The notes under the pieces: model-generated
The model's database searches: none
What the model was told of the DNA's origin: nothing
Seen by the model: only the letters and a program-made list of their open reading frames with translations
Shown here: in pieces, positions 60,529-64,000 of the stretch
How the letters are laid out: each line of letters starts with the position of its first letter
How positions within the stretch are numbered: position 1 is the first letter of the stretch
Position numbers and translations under genes: made by a program
Assembly: GCA_964016885.1 (NCBI GenBank)
Contig: OZ024744.1
Coordinates: 28,708,608-28,772,607, forward strand
Reading direction: 5' to 3'
DNA: 64,000 nucleotides
Source: Eledone cirrhosa
Lineage: Eukaryota > Mollusca > Cephalopoda > Octopoda > Eledonidae

Positions 60529-60769
60529 TAACTTCATATACACATGTACAGATGCAAACATATACACACGCACACATACAACTCAAAACATCCACATCCA
60601 CACATACAATAACATCCATATCTACACATGCAGACATACATACATATCTACCTAGTTGATGTTGTGTAAATTACAATGAGAGAGTCTTGTGTCTATGTTA
60701 GAAACCGACCCTCTCTCTATTAGGAAAAAAATTGTGAAATTATAAAACCAGAACATCATACATACATAC

Positions 60770-61370
60770 ATGGTGGCTGCCAACTCGTTTTCGAGTACGG
60801 CCACTACTTTATATCCATGTAGGAGAACCCCTACTGATGCGCTAAATGAGTGTGACTTTTTAGTCCAGCCAGCGACTTGAAAACTCTGGTACAAACACTA
60901 CGCTTGTGACAATTATTGACACATAGTGCTGGGCCCATGGTACCATGTGACGACAAGTGCAGAGAGATATCCAGCTATAAAGCAATGCCTGTGCCGTGAA
61001 GCTTTTATAGTGAGCAAAGGCACTGCACAAAGCCAGTCCCACTCTCTTAACCAAGATGATATTTACCAAAAAGAAGAACAAGTCAACATCATTGGATACA
61101 ATCAGGGTTGCAGGTGTTATATCAGAGTTTTCCTTCTCTTAGAATTTTGCCTTGACAAAGGCTAAGGGGTCATCTCTCCCGATGATTTTGGATGGCCATT
61201 GACTCTTAAGAGCTCCTTTGCCCTTTGACAGGTTTTGTTTTTAGTCCTGCAGGATGTCCAAAGTCACCCTCCTCACCAAGAAACCTTGGTGGGGTTGCCA
61301 GTTTAGTCGCCAAGGACCCGACCATGAGACAGGTTGTACTGGGATACATGTTACCAGTAGCACCAATACA
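60770..61370 (+). repeat. Repeat RX, longest copy
   Basis: The fullest example of RX. It starts TGGTGGCTGCCAACTCG right after CATA and runs through CCATGGTACCATGTGACG, GCAATGCCTGTGCCGTGAAG, CCCACTCTCTTAACC, GACAAAGGCTAAGGGGTC, CCTCCTCACCAAG and GGGGTTGCCAGTTTAGTCGC, to CATA-like bases at 61,368. Two further copies are in the left cluster. Neither strand gives a convincing protein, so its class is unknown. Confidence 0.75.
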
Positions 61371-61791
61371 TACGTACAAACACGTTTAAACTGAGGCTGT
61401 GTTAAAAGATTCTTGCCTAAGATGATACATAACCAATAGTAAATAATTCTTACTTATTTTTCCTATTTATGAATATTCCATAAAATCTTATTGTAGCTTT
61501 CTATAATATTTATATGAATTTTTCTTCCTTCCAAGCATTTACAGTAAATATATTTTGTCAGGTTTATTCTATGTATTATCAAATACATGCAACCGCGGGC
61601 CCAATCAGAGACAGCACCCAAGAATTGAAGAAAACGATTATTATGTAGGTTTTGATTCTAATAATAATATGATATAATTATATTTGTTTCTATTTCATGT
61701 CCTTTTATAGGATGGTAAGGTGTTGTTTGACCAACAAACCTGTGACAAAAGATGTTCCAGCCATTACAATTCTGTCCTTTATCCAGCTATT
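61371..61791. other. AT-rich spacer
   Basis: No gene, SINE or repeat is recognisable. Confidence 0.4.
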
Positions 61792-61793
61792 TA

Positions 61794-62106
61794 CAGTATA
61801 CCGCCGGTTATTCGCGGCATTTTCCTTAGAACCTAACTAAAAATTATTTGTGGAAACCACCGCATATTCTCGGAAACGTAAATATATTCCACGATTTTTT
61901 AATGCTTTTTTTCGTGGCAATATATATATATTTTCACAATTTTTAACGCTAAATTATTAATAACAATATACTGTATTTACCGGCCTATATTTTACGTTAT
62001 ATTTTGAAGTTTATAGGCATTTTCGTGGACCACGTCAAATATTCGTGGTTTTTCACTCTTTGTCGGTGCTCTAGAAAAGTAACCCGCGAATACCGGTGGA
62101 CAACAG
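61794..62106. mobile_element. Tigger/pogo-like nonautonomous DNA transposon
   Basis: Terminal inverted repeats: the left end CAGTATACCGCCGGTTATTC and the complement of the right end CTGTTGTCCACCGGTATTCG, both then GCGG. TA flanks both sides (61,792-61,793 and 62,107-62,108), the duplication expected of Tc1/mariner-Tigger elements. At 313 bp it has no transposase. The right terminal trinucleotide differs from the left by one base. Confidence 0.75.
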
Positions 62107-62108
62107 TA

Positions 62109-62508
62109 CTTCAGATAGCATTATCAAACATAAGCTTTTTATAAGATGGAAAAGTGTAGCCGGCAGATATATCATTAATGTTGTTCTAGCCATGTCCCTC
62201 CCGTCTTTTTACCCAAACATTTGTTTATTCTTTAGTCAGGGAAGGAAGAGCATTGCCCATCATTCATTCCGGTGTTTCCAAGTTTTGTCGGTGGTAGAAA
62301 GTGAGTAATTCTCACACGAGAGACATGTCCCAAATGCTTGCAGTAGAATGGATAACACTAAAGAGACACAAGGGCCAAATGGTGGTTTTAAACGAAGCGA
62401 CAGATAAGGTCTGCTAAACATGCAGGAATATCCAAGGACTGCTGTATGTCACTACAATGTCTTTAAAACTCCTGGAATTACAGGTCAAAGAAGAAGTTAT
62501 AATTACAT
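62109..62508. other. Spacer without recognisable gene
   Basis: Short frames only; no domain or repeat is recognisable. Confidence 0.4.
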
Positions 62509-62509
62509 G

Positions 62510-62572
62510 GAAGCGCGTGGCCTAGTGGTAAGGGTGTTGGACTTATAACCATAACGTTGTGGACTCAATTCC
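62510..62572 (+). mobile_element. SINE head (tRNA-like part only)
   Basis: A box GCGTGGCCTAGTGGTAAGG and B-box-like GTGGACTCAATTCCT, then an abrupt change to TATATA repeats. It is a truncated tRNA-derived SINE of yet another type. It is too incomplete to be a tRNA gene. Confidence 0.65.
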
Positions 62573-62709
62573 TATATATATATACATATATACATATCAG
62601 TCGAAGTATCTAAAAATTTAAATATACACAAAATATAATTTATATCATATGCTTTTCCTTATATTTTTGTACTGAATAATTGGAGTAGTAGAGTGGCTAA
62701 TATAAAACG

Positions 62710-62840
62710 ATTCAGGACCCCGACGGCTGGGCTCCGGCCGTTTCGGCAGCTAGATCCGAACTGGATTACCGGTCTTCGCCGGCGGGAATTTAGCTGAACT
62801 TATCAAAGAGTACAGTCCATATATGGGCATACAGTCAAAG
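62710..62840 (+). repeat. GC-rich repeat R, copy 2
   Basis: The second copy of the 56,192 repeat, with stems at 62,724-62,740 (CGGCT/GGCCG) and 62,749-62,794 (GCTAGATCC with GGAATTTAGC, enclosing a CCGG...CCGG hairpin). Its end includes the left arm of the 31-bp inverted repeat. Confidence 0.7.
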
Positions 62841-63424
62841 TAAAAGATAACATTTTTTAGCCCATAAAATGTTTTAGAAAATATACAATAATGAAAATAT
62901 ACAAAGTTCTACCTAATGATGCTAGAGAAGAGTTAACAATAAAGAAAATATTCTATTTCTACCTAAGAATGCTTGGGGTTTCCTCTATCTAAATAAGTGG
63001 GAAAATATTAAAGTCAAGATCTATCCATCTGGGTCGTGAGGGGGCGTTCAAAGATAAAGCAAACACATAAATACTCTTTGACTTATATACACTGAAATTA
63101 TATTTTCTCTCGTTGGGTTTCTTTCCCTCTTGAAATGAGGTTTAGCACAATAAGATTTCTACAGATTGGAAATAGTTGATAAAGATTAAATCTCTGTAAT
63201 AGCGTGTGTGCGCGGCTGACTGGCTTGGCACTTTCAAGTCAATCAGTCTACTAACCCATTCCCCTTGCATTTTGGCCTGTCTAGCCCCTCGTTGCCAAGA
63301 ATGTAATATATAAAATACACTGACCACTCCCGAGAAAAACTAGAAAACAACAAACTCTTAAGATAAGATTTTGGGGGGATTTTTTGTTTTTTGCTTTGAC
63401 TGTATGCCCATATATGAACTGTAC
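62810..63424. repeat. 615-bp segment bounded by 31-bp inverted repeats
   Basis: Arms at 62,810-62,840 and 63,394-63,424 are complementary at 30 of 31 positions (GTACAGTCCATATATGGGC onward). The AT-rich interior has no coding capacity and holds a second hairpin near 63,218-63,252. The left arm is also part of repeat R, so this may be a foldback or MITE-like unit or a local inverted duplication. Confidence 0.65.
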
Positions 63425-64000
63425 CCCTATTGAACACACTGCCCGGAGTATCACGGCCCCTCTCAACGTTAGGTACCTGGAGTATGCTATATTAGGCGGG
63501 CCCGTAGGGCCTGTCTGCCATGACCTACATTCGGTGGTTCCTGCTATGGCGGGAATCGGCCTCCAGATCAACTCGTCCAAATCAAAGGTGGTGTATATCA
63601 ACCACGATGCTAAGAACTTTGCAGCCTCCGTCTCGGATGTGTGGTCTATTCTCCTCCAGGTACAGGTGACGCCTAAAGAGGATTTCCTCATCCTCGGGTC
63701 CCCGATCCACCCGCCGGTCATCCGCTCCAACATCAGGTCCAGGCTCCAGGAACTTAAAACACCCACGAGAAGACTGGGCATGATTGACGGCCACCCAGCC
63801 CTCCTACTGTTGAGAAACTGCTTCGCCATTCCAAAGCTCCTCTATACCCTTCGCAGCGCTCCGTGCTACAGCCATGCCTATCTACTTCCTGAGCTCGACA
63901 CTGAGCTAACCATGCCTATCTACTTGCTGTATTCGAGCAGCAACTGAGGAGATATGCAAAGACAGGTTTGACGACATTGGATGGTAACAGGCCACCTTAT
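63425..64000 (+). pseudogene. LINE reverse transcriptase fragment, cut by the window end
   Basis: LNVRYLEYAILGGPVGPVC occupies the motif C position; relatives I know read WYLDDGTLGG, so both catalytic Asp codons are changed. Downstream come MAGIGLQINSSKSKVVYIN, FLILGSPI, DGHPALLLLRNCFAIPKLLY, TLRSAP and ELD, the usual order after the palm of this LINE type. The frame stops at 63,945, but the protein continues in another frame as QLRRYAKTGLTTLDGN. The Met of the open frame lies upstream in noncoding DNA and is not a real start. The fragment starts next to the right inverted-repeat arm. Confidence 0.75.

Larger units (their letters stand above)
57656..60752 (+). mobile_element. RLE-LINE copy B, 5'-truncated, decayed
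   Basis: The same element as copy A but on the plus strand and lacking the N-terminal kilobase; it starts at AAAACCCCAACATTTTGGC, which corresponds to about 7,050 in copy A. It contains the linker, RT, CCHC knuckle, endonuclease C-terminus and the 3' UTR, ending ACCAGAACATCA before CATA. Both ends abut CATA tracts. Confidence 0.88.

Noticed and set aside
57262..60752. LTR retrotransposon
   Set aside because: The direct repeats are the 3' UTR of a non-LTR element; there is no integrase, protease or primer-binding site, and the encoded nuclease is restriction-like.
62710..62800. HDV-like ribozyme in repeat R
   Set aside because: GGCTGGG resembles part of the HDV core, but I could not find a seven-base P1 partner or a plausible P2, so only a generic structured-RNA finding is kept.
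63384..63424. Met at 63,384 as the start of the RT frame
   Set aside because: The first residues come from the inverted-repeat arm and AT-rich DNA; recognisable RT sequence begins later, so the Met is accidental.

Overview
The window looks like repeat-dominated, gene-free chromatin from a mollusc, most likely a cephalopod such as an octopus. The main clue is at least five copies of a tRNA-derived SINE whose body (B-box region, then a stretch read as GCCTTTCATCCTTACGGG, then GTCGATAAA and AAGTACCAG) I recognise from octopus and squid genomes. Long CATA/TGTA tracts, Tx1-like and restriction-like-endonuclease LINEs, a Penelope-like element and Helitron remains fit the same picture. This assignment is from memory, not from a search. 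I found no host protein-coding gene, rRNA, functional tRNA or prokaryotic feature.

Layout. 1-2,535: 3' part of a Tx1/L1-like LINE with a 753-codon open frame, followed by a 490-bp ATT/AGT microsatellite. 3,085-3,290: SINE. 3,724-9,845: a nested cluster in which a LINE with a restriction-like endonuclease (here called RLE-LINE) and an unclassified repeat (here called RX) meet at CATA/TGTA tracts. 9,900-11,000: SINEs and a hAT-like MITE. 11,000-12,660: AT-rich DNA with a 22-bp inverted repeat, ending in a homopurine tract. 12,661-47,548: a single 40-bp satellite array of about 870 units. 47,549-49,140: a different array of about 45 units of 35 bp. 49,300-49,880: C-terminal fragment of another LINE. 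50,745-53,290: decayed Helitron whose 3' end sits in a hAT-like MITE. 54,350-55,860: decayed Penelope-like element with a GIY-YIG endonuclease. 56,190-57,005: a GC-rich repeat and two SINEs. 57,166-61,370: a second RLE-LINE/RX cluster, with its LINE inverted relative to the first. 61,794-62,106: a Tigger-like DNA transposon. 62,510-64,000: SINE head, second copy of the GC-rich repeat, a 31-bp inverted repeat and an RT fragment cut by the window edge.

How it fits together. Everything recognisable is a mobile element or tandem repeat. Only the first LINE keeps a long intact frame; the others carry frameshifts, stops or lost catalytic residues. The most interesting points are: repeated RLE-LINE copies whose ends meet CATA tracts, suggesting microsatellite targeting; a 35-kb satellite with multi-scale internal duplications and a consensus 5' splice-site core in nearly every unit; and the abrupt switch to a second array whose unit carries a 7-bp hairpin.
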